A stretch of 46,887 bases of DNA from Halocafeteria seosinensis (Eukaryota > Sar > Bigyra > Bicosoecida), in assembly GCA_001687465.1 (NCBI GenBank), contig LVLI01000613.1, positions 1-46,887 on the forward strand. Direction: 5' to 3'. The position numbers and the translations under genes were made by a program. Below the pieces are notes generated by a model. It was not told the DNA's origin, searched no databases, and worked only from the letters and a program-made list of their open reading frames with translations. Below are positions 1 through 12,079 of the stretch, in pieces. Positions within the stretch are counted from its first letter, which is position 1, and each line of letters begins with the position of its first letter.

Positions 1-1521
1 CGCCAATTAAAGCAAGAAATTGAGATTATGGGCCAATTATCCCATGAAAACATCATTCGCTTCCTCGGATACAGTGCGGCCAAAGGGAATCAAGTGTTCT
101 TGTTGATGGAATACTGTCCTGGAGGCCACCTCTTGGATGTAATCAATAGTCTGTCACCGGGAACGGTGACCACAGACACGGTATTGACGTATTTTACGCC
201 CATTGCCAAAGCCGTGGCGCATATGCATGCGCAGAATCCTTCGATAGCCCACAGAGACCTCAAGTTTGAGAATATTCTTATTGCGTCCGATAACAACCTC
301 AAACTGTGCGATTTTGGATCGGCGTCCAAGCGGCAGGGCAAGATCCAATCCAAACAGGAACGCGCGGACGAAGAGGACACAATTGAACGATTCACAACAC
401 CGACATACAGAGCACCGGAAATGGTAGATTTATATAGTGGTAGCCCAATAGATGAGCGAGTAGATATTTGGGCTCTAGGATGCATTCTTTATGGTCTCAT
501 GTACCAAGAACACCCCTTCCAGGATACGGGTACACTAGCGATACTCTCTGGAAGAGTGAAGCTAAAAGAATTTCCACGCTTCCCCACCAAGTTAAAGGAT
601 CTTGCCCTCGTTTGCTTTAGATTATCACCGGAAGAAAGGCCCACCGCGGATAGCATTGTAAAATATTGCGAGCAATTCCGAGAAGGTCTTAGGCGAGGTC
701 AGGATCCTGCGAATATCACTTTGCCTCCGCTGCTGACAAAAGACGGGAAGGATTGTATTGAAGTTATGGAAGAGACCACAGTAAACGAAATGGATGATAT
801 GTTTTCCCAAGCGGAACTAACTTCGGGGAGTCAAAAGCAAAAGAAAAAGGGAAAAAAGAAAAACAAGAGTAGGCAGGCTCAGGGCTCGGCTACGCCAACA
901 GATACCAGTTGTGGTGGAACGAAGTCTGCGTTGTTGCAGTCGAGGCTGCAAGGTAAAACACAAACAAAAAATCCGAGCTCAAATTTAGGCATACGACAAC
1001 CTGGAGTTCAACGAGACACCGAAGAGGCTGAGGATTCGTTTGACCCATTTGATGATGCGCCCGACGAAGACATCTGGGACACCGGTGATAATACGTCCAA
1101 GAATCAAGGTGGTTCCGGAGGAACCGACGAGTTCGATCCATTTGAGTCCCTGCCTAATGATTCTGCGCCCAAAGGTAAACACAAGGGAATCACTCCACAT
1201 CGGCCAAATCAATTGCCGCAGAAGAGTAAGGATGATTCACAAACAAAGCGGCCGATGAACTCGGAGGACGTAGATATTTTGGGCGGCCCAATTCTCACTG
1301 AAGAAGAAGATCTTCTCGGAAACCACTCCGGCACGCCCTCAGACAGTCGCTTTGCAAGTGCTCCTGGGCGGCCGGTACACGCGTACGGCTTTCACGGTTA
1401 CGGTGGGGGTAGTTCACCGGTGAGTTCTCCCGGCATACCTAGACAGCTGTCATCCCAGTCATACGGGTTCCATGGTAGCTCGAGCGTTCCCAGAAGTCCG
1501 TATCATTGGAGTCCTGGATGA
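1..1521 (+). CDS. NAK-family (AAK1/GAK/Ark1-like) Ser/Thr kinase, 5' partial
   Basis: The reading frame is already open at base 1, so the N-terminus, including the glycine-rich loop and the ATP-binding lysine, lies outside the window. What is visible starts in helix C. The catalytic loop HRDLKFENIL and the activation start DFGSAS follow, then a TTPTYRAPEMVDLY segment and DIWALGCILYGL, all typical of the Numb-associated kinase family. These kinases phosphorylate clathrin adaptor subunits and control endocytosis or actin patches. The C-terminal ~270 residues are low complexity: a lysine-rich stretch, then two acidic DPF-type motifs (SFDPFDDAP, EFDPFESLP) of the kind that bind AP-2 appendage domains, then a Gly/Ser/Tyr-rich tail. 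Family assignment is strong. The exact orthologue (AAK1, BIKE or GAK) cannot be decided. Confidence 0.9.
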   Translation, partial: RQLKQEIEIMGQLSHENIIRFLGYSAAKGNQVFLLMEYCPGGHLLDVINSLSPGTVTTDTVLTYFTPIAKAVAHMHAQNPSIAHRDLKFENILIASDNNLKLCDFGSASKRQGKIQSKQERADEEDTIERFTTPTYRAPEMVDLYSGSPIDERVDIWALGCILYGLMYQEHPFQDTGTLAILSGRVKLKEFPRFPTKLKDLALVCFRLSPEERPTADSIVKYCEQFREGLRRGQDPANITLPPLLTKDGKDCIEVMEETTVNEMDDMFSQAELTSGSQKQKKKGKKKNKSRQAQGSATPTDTSCGGTKSALLQSRLQGKTQTKNPSSNLGIRQPGVQRDTEEAEDSFDPFDDAPDEDIWDTGDNTSKNQGGSGGTDEFDPFESLPNDSAPKGKHKGITPHRPNQLPQKSKDDSQTKRPMNSEDVDILGGPILTEEEDLLGNHSGTPSDSRFASAPGRPVHAYGFHGYGGGSSPVSSPGIPRQLSSQSYGFHGSSSVPRSPYHWSPG

Positions 1522-1926
1522 GTAGCACGGTGCTGCAGCTGCTAGTACCCAGACCTTGTTGGCTCCCTTACGATACATGTGTTCAATTCATGAATTACCT
1601 GTCTTTCAACCCCGCTGGTGTTCGGCATTTGCCATAACACATAGAAGGGGCTGAACTGGTGTAGCAGGCGACGCCAGTCTCTACACTTTCGTACCAGCTG
1701 GTCAATTCTTCATTGGGATCGCTTTTGTTCCAGCACATCTAACAATAAATTTTAAAAAGTTATGGTTTCAATCATTGTATTTTACGTCACTAAGTTCAGC
1801 ATAGCGATACACAACATAGGCTCCTTTCTAAGACTTGAGTAGGAATTTGTGGTATTTCAAATACTTGGGAAAAACGTGTATTAGCATTTTCTATTGCGAC
1901 ACGCTTGCCCGTAATACTGGTATGTT
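1522..1926. other. Tail-to-tail intergenic region
   Basis: This spacer lies between the convergent kinase and fumarate reductase genes. It is A/T-rich in the middle, with an AATAAA-like string near 1744 on the plus strand that could serve kinase polyadenylation. I see no coding or RNA gene. Confidence 0.5.
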
Positions 1927-4904
1927 CTACATGTAGCAATAAACCATCTCGTCAGTATAATCGGCGTTTTTCACTAGTCCTTTAAGTACCTGGCACATTT
2001 TGTACGGACCACAGATAACCAACAGGACATCCTCTCCGGGAGGTGACAATGCTTCTCTAATAACACTCTCATCGATAAACCCAACTCTCCCAGACCATGA
2101 TTGTCCCTCGGGCACCCTGTCCACAGTGTACGTAACCCCAATATTGTCGTTGTTAGCAGCCACATGGTCGAGTCCGTCTTTGAACGCTATTGCTCCAGGC
2201 TGATTCGCGCCATACAGCAGATTAACCGCTATGTCATGACGCCTATGGTGTAAAACAGAATGAATAATGGACAACATCGGCGCAATGCCCGTCCCACCGG
2301 CAAGCAGGTTAATTTTCTTGATGCTCCTACCTTGGTAAACGGCACCACCATCTTTCGCTGCGGCAGAAGGACGGAAATCCAAACTTAGTTTACCATGCAA
2401 TCCAGAAAAGTCAAGAGTATCACCCGGTTTCATATCACGCATGTGGTACGACATTGTACCACCGTGCGAGTCAATTTTTACCAACAAGTCGATGTACCCT
2501 AACGCCCCCAATCGAGAAGCAGGAGAATAGCAACGAACAACATCTTCGTTGTTTACTTTAGCACGTACTTTGATGAACTTGCCGACAGCACCACCGACTC
2601 TGCCTTCGGCATTTCCGGCAACGGTGTGCAACGGACTTGGCAAATCGAACCGAAAGACGTACTGGTCACCACACAGTGGAAAACTCTCGCGCAGTCTTAA
2701 AGGAGTCCAGCTATCCTGTTTCATACAGGATGTAGACATCTCTCGGAATGAAGCGCTTCGTTTCCCGGCGATTCGCCCAAACACTACGCATTCAAGAAGA
2801 GAGTTACCCGCTAATCGATTTGCTCCATGCACACCGCCGCTAGCTTCTCCGGCTGCAAACAATCCTGGTATTGGATGAGGCTGGAAATGAGGTAGTTTTG
2901 CCGTGTGTCGAGTGCCTGATCGTGTTTGATCAGGGACTGGGGTCTCTAAGCCAGTTTCCACAGCCGAGAGAGTAGAGTCTTCAAGAGACACATCATGTCC
3001 TTCCGTTTCGTGTGATTCTGGTATCCCCAGCACTTCACCTGCAGCATTGATGGCTACACCACCCATAGTGTAATGAATGCTAGGAGTGATAATGGCAACA
3101 TAGAGGTTTGCGTCGGTGCTTTCAAGCAGGCTTTTGAAGGATTCGTGGGATGGAAATGACTTCTTTCCAAAACGATCCGGTTTGCCTGAAGCAGCTACCT
3201 CGGAATATTCTTGTAAACTTGCACGCAGTGAATCTTCAGGAAGCCCTAGCTTTTTAGCAGCATCTGAAAGACTGTCGAATTCCTGAAAAAATCCCTTTAC
3301 TTTGTGGTAAAACCCAAACGTAGGTCCAAACTCATGTGCTGCTTCATGCGTCAAAATTAGGTAGCATGATTCCTTCCACTTCCCTTCTGAATCGGTTCTC
3401 CCGCATTCCTGCTGGATTGACTCAGTAACATCATCACGTCGTCCCAGTTCATTGACGAAGCGTTTACCTGAACCAAAAGAGTCTCTCCTAGTCAAAGAGT
3501 CATTTCTACTCAAACTGGTTACTGTATGCTTACCACTTCTCGGACTTATGAGAAGTCCTCCTACGCCACGGAGCGCCTCAGGAGCGAGGAACTTTGTATT
3601 GTTTTCGGGATCCTTCGGATCCACGAATCCGGTAGGATGCACCTGTTAGATATAATTGATTCCCAAAATGTTACCAGAAAAACTACGTATTCTAATTACT
3701 CTTTAACACGTACTTGTACGTATTGCATGTGTCGTAGGAGAGCGCCGACCTCTTTAGCGAGTTGAACTCCGTCACCTCTGGCAAAATTCCCATTGGTGGA
3801 TGGCAGATAGGACACTTGAGGTGCATGTTTCTGAAGAAGCGAATTCTCTCCTCGGTATCCACCATATCCCCCGCTTGTCAGAATAACCGCATCGCCTTTC
3901 AACTCAAAATTTCCCCTCGTCTCATTCTGAAGCTCGATACCTGCTACCCTTTGCTTGGTTTCTGTGGATCCTCTGCGATGGATGTCCTCCGTGAGCAATC
4001 TCAATGCTGATGTTTCAAGCATAACCTCTACTGAATCTGCCATTGACTGAACCTTTTCTGAAAGAGCCTTCATGATAGCTCTTCCAACCGGTGTAACTTT
4101 CCCGTCCGGACCAGGGCCAGGACGATGAGTTCGGGGTTTTGAATGGCCTCCACATTGTGACACTTTATCAAGAGTCACCCCGTAGGATGCAATAAAGTCG
4201 ATGGCATCTTTCGACGAATGAACGAGCGTATCGACCTGGACTTCGGAAAGTTTGGAATTCAGAATAAGACTGAGCTTTCTTCTTTGCTCGAGTAGGTTGG
4301 CAAACAACGTACCAGCGCTTCATCAGCTTTTCCGTGACCGGATTGCATCGTATCGTCTTTGAACAGCGCAACTGAATCATCGGTCACTCCATGTTGCTTC
4401 TGGATCTCGGTACCTGTTGAATCAATGCAACACGTCATCAGTACGTATTACGGTTCCAGTCAATGGCTCGTACTTCCCTCTCCCAGACAACCATACATGG
4501 ACAGCCACGTTCAGACCAGATAGGTAATACAGACAGCACGACTTACCGACAGCATTCATGCCACTTGAGGCCTTCTCGGAATTTCCTCCCAACTTGGGAT
4601 TCCTCTCGATTAAGGTCACGCGGGCTCCCTGTTGCACAGCTTCCAGCGTAGCGCTGAGGCCGGCAAGGCCTCCACCGACAACGATAACATGGGGAGGAGA
4701 GTTGACCTGAAAATTCCACCCGTGGTCGGTGCTCGTAGAAGGCGTAGAGCTCATGGTAAAGGCAAGATACTCTGAGGAGTCGTACAGGGAAGCCAAAAAC
4801 GCTACACTCGCAAAGAGACCACTGAGAAATGCGCGCCGCACACTGTATTCGCGGAAATGAAGTAGACGAGCGATGCCGACAACAATGCCATCAATCCGAC
4901 ACAT
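1927..4904 (-). CDS. NADH-dependent fumarate reductase fused to a cytochrome b5 reductase-like domain
   Basis: I read four exons: 4547-4904, 4313-4413, 3714-4235 and 1927-3642. The three introns (133, 77 and 71 nt) all join in phase and give about 898 residues. Residues 22-45 are hydrophobic and could be a membrane anchor or targeting segment. A FAD-binding VIVVGGGLAGLSA motif follows at about 73-85. The FAD-binding-2/fumarate reductase core contains GGHSKPRTHRP, VHPTGFVDP, a FLAPEALRGVGG segment and GEASGGVHGANRLAGNSLLE. From about residue 640 there is a flavin/NAD(P)H reductase module with RCYSPAS (FAD), GGTGIAP and CGP near the end. This fusion allows electrons to pass from NAD(P)H to fumarate in one polypeptide, as in trypanosomatid NADH-fumarate reductase. 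No ApbE-like N-terminal domain and no cytochrome b5 domain is visible. Confidence 0.88.
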
Positions 4905-5351
4905 TGTTCCACTTGTGGCAACAGTCGCTGGATTTTTCTGCCTTCAAGCCGTAATACGGTTATGGTGACGTCGTGACTCGCCGACTCGTGAGTCAACTGG
5001 CACGTTAAGGTTAGAATTCCACTGACCGACCGTCGTTGGGTAAGGAACGCGGGAAAGTTTGTTTATTGGCTGCTTGATGGAAGCGAGTCGTGAGGAATGT
5101 GGATACAACTGAACACCCTTTGTCATTCCGCGGTGCTTTCATCCTGGATCACCACCAGTTGAGCTGAAGTGTTGAACGAACGTGTATCACGAAGTGAAGC
5201 GACATATAGGCGAAAATCAGTGAACATCTCGTAGCTCGCCTGGCGTCGAGTCGCTCAATTTGTTAGCACTCACCACTAGAGGCGGCAAATACAAAAGGGG
5301 TCAGGTGCTACGTAGCCGTCGTAGCTTCCTTCTACGTTTGAAATGAGCAGG
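4905..5351. other. Intergenic region with fumarate reductase promoter
   Basis: This stretch lies upstream of the fumarate reductase start and downstream of the tRNase Z stop, both on the minus strand. It should hold the reductase promoter and the tRNase Z 3' end. I see no credible gene; short open frames lack any recognisable content. Confidence 0.4.
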
Positions 5352-6981
5352 TCAACAGGAGGACTTCGACTGAAGCTTCTGAGCCGCTGTATCAATTCCT
5401 TGGATATATGTGAGAAAATCAACCTCATGGGACTCCTCAGGTACACCTCGCTCATGAGCACCCAAGGCCAAGCTTACCCGAGGGCGTTCATTGAGAAGAA
5501 AGTGAACAAGAGTTGTTAATTCTTCAGGAGAAATCCCGCCTAATACAGTCTGGATCAATTCTGTGCTCACAGTCGTTTGCGGAATGACAAACCCTGAAGG
5601 TATCCTAAGTTGCAAATGCGACACCGCTGAGAGAATTAGGCGCGTTACGACAGAGTGCTTGATTTTTCCCGCCTGACTCCGGAACCGCAGCCATGAGAAA
5701 CTATATTTCTGCTAAATCTGGGTAAAGCAACACTTACAGAGAATCGAGCAGAAAAATGCATTAAGAGAATATGTTCGTTCATAAATTTTCCTTTCGCCCA
5801 CATTTCCGCAAAATCTAGCATGCATACATGCCCTCTTTCTTCAGCCTTCTCCCGAAACCTTTCATCGTCCAGGAACGTACATTCCATGATAAGTAGTCGA
5901 GCGGTGCATGCTTCCAAAGATCTCTGCCAAACAGCGAAGACGCTATAACTCATGCGTATATCAAACTCCATCAAAAAGCAGCGTACCATTATGCCCGCTA
6001 GAGCAGTATCCCCAGAATAGGCTATTTCGACTGTGCTGTGTAGTCCAGTTACTGACTCTCCGCTTCGACAGAGTTCGGAGATTTGTTGCTTGGTGAAGTC
6101 TGGAAGTATGCAGCCTCAGCAGATAAAATTGCAAGCAAGGAAATGTTTTGGTATCCTTCATATTTACCTTTGTATTCTTCTTTTAACTTCTTCATTTGCC
6201 TCCAGATTATGTATCCGTAACTTGTCACGGCATGCTCCGTTGCCCATGCAGTGGCGAAGTACCCAACAGGAAGTTGACTCAAATCGGTATCTTCGCGACT
6301 GTAGTTCTTGACCTTAGCTTCATTATTACTTCGCCCATTTGGAAAATGGATTATGCTTCCACTATCGACGCCAACTAACTGGTAAGATATCTCTCCACCA
6401 TCCAATTTGGAGAATGCTGAAAACACTTGGTGCATTGGCTCTACACACACTTCAGGAACGACGTAAGTGGGTGCTGGCATATTCGATAACGCCCTCGTTG
6501 TAGCGTGCATTTGAATGGAGCCAATGTGATCCAAATGACCATGGGAAATGAAGACAAGACTGCAAACCAATAAAATTCGAATCAAGGTTGCCAACTCATG
6601 CATCATGGAATACACGTACGGCTGATTGACGGCTGCTCGGAACACCCTCCCCTGCATTTGCGAATTAACTCTTAAATCGACTAAGACTTTAATTTGACCA
6701 AGAAGTCCACTTACCAGGTCAAAGACTATATTGAGCCCTTGTCCAGGAAGCACTACTGACGTAGACTCTCCAGCCACCGACCGAATTTGAACCGTGTATC
6801 CTGCTAGATTCTCGTACGTTGTCAAGCTGTCCGAAGTCTCCCGAGAAGGCTGTCGGAGTGGCTTAACGCCTCCATTGGCCGTCTCAGAGGTCGAAACATT
6901 TGCCATAAGTGTCTTAAAACTGCTTCCAAACCTTGTGAATCTGGGAGATCGGGATCCAACTAGTCGAGAAAGCGCACGCAT
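5352..6981 (-). CDS. tRNase Z, short (ELAC1/TRZ) type, probably organelle-targeted
   Basis: I reconstruct six exons: 6715-6981, 6620-6651, 6168-6559, 5987-6114, 5738-5923 and 5352-5672. Introns are 53-65 nt and all phases match, giving about 441 residues. The enzyme removes 3' trailers from precursor tRNAs. Metal ligands are present: HGHLDH (about 106-111), a histidine in ATEHAV, SGDT (Asp about 266), and HFSAR (His about 329). ECTFLDD...ERGHV is also the family pattern. The first ~40 residues are rich in Arg and Ser and almost lack acidic residues, which suggests a mitochondrial or plastid presequence. The C-terminal ~105 residues after HFSAR are longer than in bacterial RNase Z and are not recognised. 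Exon 2 is only 32 nt. The last intron is the least certain. Confidence 0.85.
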
Positions 6982-7138
6982 TCATGCCATACAGCATGTA
7001 ACCGATTGCTCACAAGCTATCAAGTAAGAAGAAGACGGACAAACTGTTGGGTACATGACAATGTACATTCTATTACGTTGTATAGTCAGTATAGCTTTGT
7101 GAAGTTGAGATATGAGTTGCAGAAAAATGTGTATTTTC

Positions 7139-10100
7139 TCATTCCAGCGCCTTATTTAGTTGCTCAGCCATTTCCTCAGTTTTTACTTTAGCTAGGTACG
7201 TATTCATTACTATTTTACCGCCTTGCTTTTCGGATACTGTGATGCTGATGGTTTTCTTGCTTGGAGGCTTCTTCTCCACGAACGTGCCGTTCACCAATAG
7301 TTTCTCGGACTCATCAACGACCCACTTGAAGCAGACACGCAGGTTCGACGTGTTCTTATTGCGGATTATATGTAATATACCAACACCGATTTCGATCCAA
7401 CCGGACTCACCGAATCTGTATAATTTTGATCTCTGTTCCATCAGTTGCTCGTCGCCTTCTAATAAAATATCTAACTTTTTTATTTGGCGCTCTTGTGATT
7501 CACCACTATCTTGTTGATCCGTCCCATTTTGATCCTGAGATTGGTTCTGTTCCTCTTGTGAACTTTGACCATTAGATCCAAAAGCAACCGATGCATTCTG
7601 CGGGAAAAGGTTAGACGATGTTTTGAAGATATTAGTTGCAGACGGGTTGGAGCTACTCGTGCCACCGAAGAGTGAAGTTGTAGCTCCGAAACCGTGAGAC
7701 GTTGCATTGCCTACAACTTTAGAATCACCATCACTGGAGGAGTTAGTCAAGCCTAGCGAGGCTGAAGATGAAGTCGTTTGGCCAAAGGGGCCGAAACCGC
7801 TCCCTCCAGAGGAGCTTGATGGAGCAGAAGGAAACAGACCGCCAAAAAGCGAACCCTTGGAGCGAGTGCTCGTCTCGGATTCTGACTTTCCTGTGTCCTG
7901 AAGCAAACTACTTTTAGGAGCTGTCGACCTTGTATACTCCTGGTCTGACGTCTGCAATAGACTACTGGCACTAGTGGCATTAGTCGTAGGGTTTGAAGTC
8001 TGTTTGCTCAAGTTCGGAAATAGGGGGGTGGAGGCTGCACCGCCGGACTCTGCTGTCACCGAGAACGGGGTTGAAGAAGCACTGGTAGCACGTGTTTCTT
8101 TGTTTAACCCAGAAAACAAGCCGCTGCTACTGGGGTTCAAACTCGAGGTCTGTGCGAACATGGAGGTGCCCTTGCTTATATCAGTCGAATGCTGTGGGAA
8201 CAGTCCGGATGCCCCGGTAGGGGAATTGGATTTGTCCTTGCTTGTATCGGCCGAATGCTGTGGGAATAGCGTCGTCCCGGTAGAGGAACCGGAGGTGCCT
8301 TTGCTGATATCGGAAAACAAGGTCGAAGGCACGGGCGCTTGCTTTTCCGATGCAGAGTGTAAATTGTAAGAATTAGTGGAGGATCCTTTCGTATCTGACG
8401 CAGAGGAGAACGGGTCGCTCCTCGGGAAATCAGAGGTTTTAGGAAACAAACTACTTCTTGCAGTATCCTGTTGTTTAAGATTCTGGTCCTGGAAGGGCAA
8501 CGAGCCTTGCGGAGTACTGGAGATGTTAGAGAATAGGGCGGCCCCCCCAGGCTGGGTGTTTGATGCACTATGTGCTACGGAGGAAATATTTTCCCCAGAA
8601 CTTCGATCACCATGAGAGCTCCCCGTGAACAAGAAGTTGTTAGCAGAAATTGTGCTGCCTGTAGCCGATGTGTTCGTCGAAGTGGAAGGGTGTGACACTA
8701 CACCGAAACCACCGACGGACGTTTGCGAATCACCAAAAATTGATTCTCTTCCAGTCAACATAGGGGAAGAGGAGCTCCCTTTTAAAGGATCATCGTTCAT
8801 CCACGAAGAGACGGATGGTTTAGATTCACTTATGCCCCCAAACGCTTTCGATGGAACACCGGGTGTAGTTGCCGGAGGCGGAGGCCCGGCCTTGCCTGAT
8901 TCTCTTAGAATGCTGGACGATTGCAAGCCATAGCCAACTGAGCTTCGTGAATTGCCACCAAAGGGACCACTTTGTTTGCCGGTGGTGTCGTCGATGGCTT
9001 CCTTATCGCGTGTACTCTGTTCGTGCAAGGAACTACTAAACTGAAAGTTCACTGAACTAGATAGATACTCGCGGTGTGAGGTGGAAGGATGGTCATATAA
9101 AGATCCGGGTGACCAGTTGGAAGCATTCGGTGGGCCACTACTCCACATTTCCGACGACGCCATTTCATTAAGCGTATGGCCTGCGGTAGGAGTGCTCTGA
9201 GGCATTGAAGATACAGTTCGTCCGTGCCGGTGGCTATCCCGCGTTTCACGTGCGCTTTCGTGAGACTTTGTGTTATTGGGTCCTCCGCTGAGTCGCTGAT
9301 GGAGTTGTTCGGCATATTTGATATAATCCCGAAAAGTCGGTGTCCAATCAGAGACCGGGTACTTCTTTAATTTCTTCGTGATGCAGGCCTCCATCGAACG
9401 ATTCAATTTCGCAAACTCATTGTAAAACTCATGAAGCGTTAGGCCATTACTTTTCTTTACCACAAGTGACGTTTCCTGATTACCACCAACGGTGGTTGAG
9501 GCTGTGGATACGGCAGCGCGAGTTTCGTCAGCATTCCCGAGGCTGGGTCTCGAAGACGGCTTCTCTGGAAATAGTTGACGCGCATTGTACTTCTCCCCAA
9601 CATCTGTACCAAACGAAGGAACCTTGCTTTCTGCCGATCTCTTGGAGTTCCAAAACGAGTCACTGGAAGCAAACGACGTATTGTGCGCCGGTGTGTTTGT
9701 TTGTGGAAGGGTAACTCGGGAGGTAGACATCGGCCCATAGCTCTCATCCAGAAAACTGGAACTACCGCCGTTGACCGAGCTTCGAGAGGCTCCCATAAAA
9801 TCGGGGGTTCCTGTATTCCCTTGTCCTGCCATTAAGTTGACCCCAGAGAAGAGGGAACTACCGCCAGTAGAAGGTGGTCTTTCCTCATCTCCTGTTCCTG
9901 GCGCTGGTAGGTGGCTCTTTCGTTTGACTTTGAGTTTCCGACGTGAACTCCCAGCACTGCGGTTCACGCTGTGTGTCTCCTTATTTTCAGTATCTCCGAC
10001 ATCCTGTGAAAAATATTCATTCATGGGCATCATACATATGTGACCCACAATGAAAGACAATTTCAAAAAAAAAAAAAGTGCTTACATTTTCGGATTCCCC

Positions 10101-10139
10101 CACCCGAGGATTCGGTAGAAAGCCGCCACGGCGCTTCAT
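7139..10139 (-). CDS. NUP50: NUP50/NUP2-like nucleoporin with C-terminal Ran-binding domain
   Basis: There are two exons. A short first exon, 10086-10139, encodes MKRRGGFLPNPRVGESEN. After an 82-nt intron (10004-10085) with a long T-run on the coding strand, exon 2 (7139-10003) encodes the rest, about 972 residues in all. This start is chosen because the exon begins with ATG, ends at a GTAAGC donor and joins in phase. Residues ~190-250 contain a NUP50-type segment ending in DWTPTFRDYIKYAEQL. A long Ser/Thr/Gly-rich FG region follows, with SLFGG, FGPFGQ and many LFS/LFP units. Residues ~860-972 are a RanBD/RanBP1 domain (LYRFGESGWIEIGVGILHI and LRVCFKWV). Such proteins dock importin-alpha cargo and RanGTP at the nuclear basket. 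The gene is divergent from the TGS1-like gene. Confidence 0.87.
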
Positions 10140-10591
10140 TATACGATCACTGTAGTGGACTTGTTAATTATGTCCCTGTCTGCTAGTGTGGCGACTGGGG
10201 AGCGTGTATACTCCAAGAACGAATTGAGGGGATATGGACAAAAAGACGGCTGAATTCGATGTATTTGTCCTGGTTTATCCACAGGTTTACCAGCCAATTA
10301 TACGGACTATACTGTCCTCGATCTATCTCACTTTGCTCTCCGTACTGTGGAGGGGACAAACATAGGGAACGTGAGGGGTATAACATGCCCGTGGAGCCGT
10401 AGACCTTGTGGCCCAGCAGAAGAGAGCAAACAATTCGTTCACTTCGCTCAAACATCTACGTTGTTACTAGTCCCTGTATACGAGAGCTACAGGTGTTATT
10501 TGAAGGAGAATTGGTAGTGAGAAAACTCGTTGATGGATAAAGAGCTTGGATTGTACAGATAGTGGGGTATTTTCGTCGAAAAAGGGGTAAA
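10140..10591. promoter_or_regulatory. Shared divergent promoter region, NUP50-like / TGS1-like
   Basis: About 450 bp separate the two start codons, which point away from each other. The segment should contain both promoters. I see no gene in it and no clear TATA motif that I would trust. Confidence 0.45.
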
Positions 10592-12079
10592 ATGGCCGCC
10601 GAAAACAGCAGCAGCACCAGGACAGGATATGATCAAAGCCCTGTTTTACTCCAAGTACAGGAAGGTGAAGCAAAGACACGTATATGCGAGATATATCTAC
10701 AATTTTCGGAGGTTTCAGGAGAAACTGCGTCGTCACTAACGGCCTCTGCGCCCTCCAAACTTACGGTGTATGGATATAGACGATCACAATTTGATACGAA
10801 TCAACAACAACATGGCGATAATAGCAGTGCAGCGGCAGCTTCTTCCTCCTCCTCTGGGCAGAAAAAGGTTGTCGGTCTTCCCGAGGGGACGACCATCGCT
10901 CATGCAGGACTACATCCTCGAGCTGTTTCGAAGGACAAAGATGTCAAAGAGTTTAATAGGTTCACAGAATACTTACTGCACGGCCTTCATGGGACAAGTC
11001 CTCCAAAGGTGAGCAAAACTATGTTTGGGGTTTAGTATTCAAGAAACTTACTCATATTGCTATTGCTATATATGTGGCCCCCGCTTTTGGATGTGTAGGC
11101 TGCAAAGATTAAGCCTTGGGTTTCTGGAGTCCAAAAGGATACAAGAATTCATATACTACCGCCTGCGGATAAAAGTACGTTAGGGAAAGATTGCCAACTG
11201 CGGATGATTTTAAGCGAAGAGTCAAAATTGAAGAATACTGAAGGCACGACAAGCGCAACCCAGTCTGCTTCTCACAACTCCAGTCATGAGGAAGGCAGGA
11301 TTCTAGCCGAGAATGCTGCCAAGGAGGCCAGCGATGACTCCGAATGCAGCGTTTACGTGATAGACAGTGCCCCCGAGCATATCCGTGGCAAAGCTGAACA
11401 CTTATTTAGAGATATCAATGAGTCTATCAGGAATAAAATGAAAGTTGACGATGTCTCTCTATACAGCATTACTCAATCGCGTATTGCCAGGCAACAGACA
11501 GAGCTTCTTCTGGAGCTTGTAGGGCCAACGGCTACGGTCGTTGATGCAACAGCGTGTGTGGGTGGAAACACTATCTTTTTCGCCGAGCAGTTTAAGAATG
11601 TGGAGGCAGTTGAAATATCTAAACAGCGAACTGAGATTCTGGAGCACAACTTGCGCCTCAACGGCCTTTTACATAAGACAAAGATTCACCATGGGGATTA
11701 TATGAAGATGTATACGGAAATACATGGTGATGTAGTTTTCTTTGATCCTCCTTGGGGTGGGGTCGATTACAAGAATGTAGATACTATTCCTCTTGTTTTG
11801 GGCAGTCCACCAATATCTATCGGACAAGTCTGTAACAAGTTGTTTAGCAGTAGTGCAGCTCCGTTCTACATTGCTCTTAAAGCACCAACGAATTTCGATG
11901 AAAAATCATTTGAGCATGATATCCTAGGCTTTGCCGAAATCATGAACGTGCACGAACTGTGGAAAATGAAGCTATATATTATTAAACCGGACCCGAGCCT
12001 TGGCGTGAAGAGAGAGCGCGAGGACGGTGATACAGCAGGAGCAGCAAATGGTAGCCCAAGGAAGCAGGCTCGGACATAG
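10592..12079 (+). CDS. TGS1: TGS1-like RNA cap guanine-N2 methyltransferase
   Basis: There are two exons, 10592-11008 and 11099-12079, with a 90-nt intron in phase 0, giving about 465 residues. The ATG at 10592 sits in a good context (AAAATGGCC). The catalytic domain is in the second half. It has a Rossmann motif I of the form VVDATACVGGNT, an acidic EAVEIS strand, a GDYM turn and the signature DVVFFDPPWGGVDY. The tryptophan of PPW stacks on the cap guanine in this family. These enzymes convert m7G caps of snRNA and snoRNA to 2,2,7-trimethylguanosine in the nucleus. The N-terminal ~230 residues are Ser/Ala-rich and not recognised. The C-terminus ends in a basic, NLS-like KREREDGD...PRKQART. 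Spliced-leader biology is not implied by this gene alone. Confidence 0.83.
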
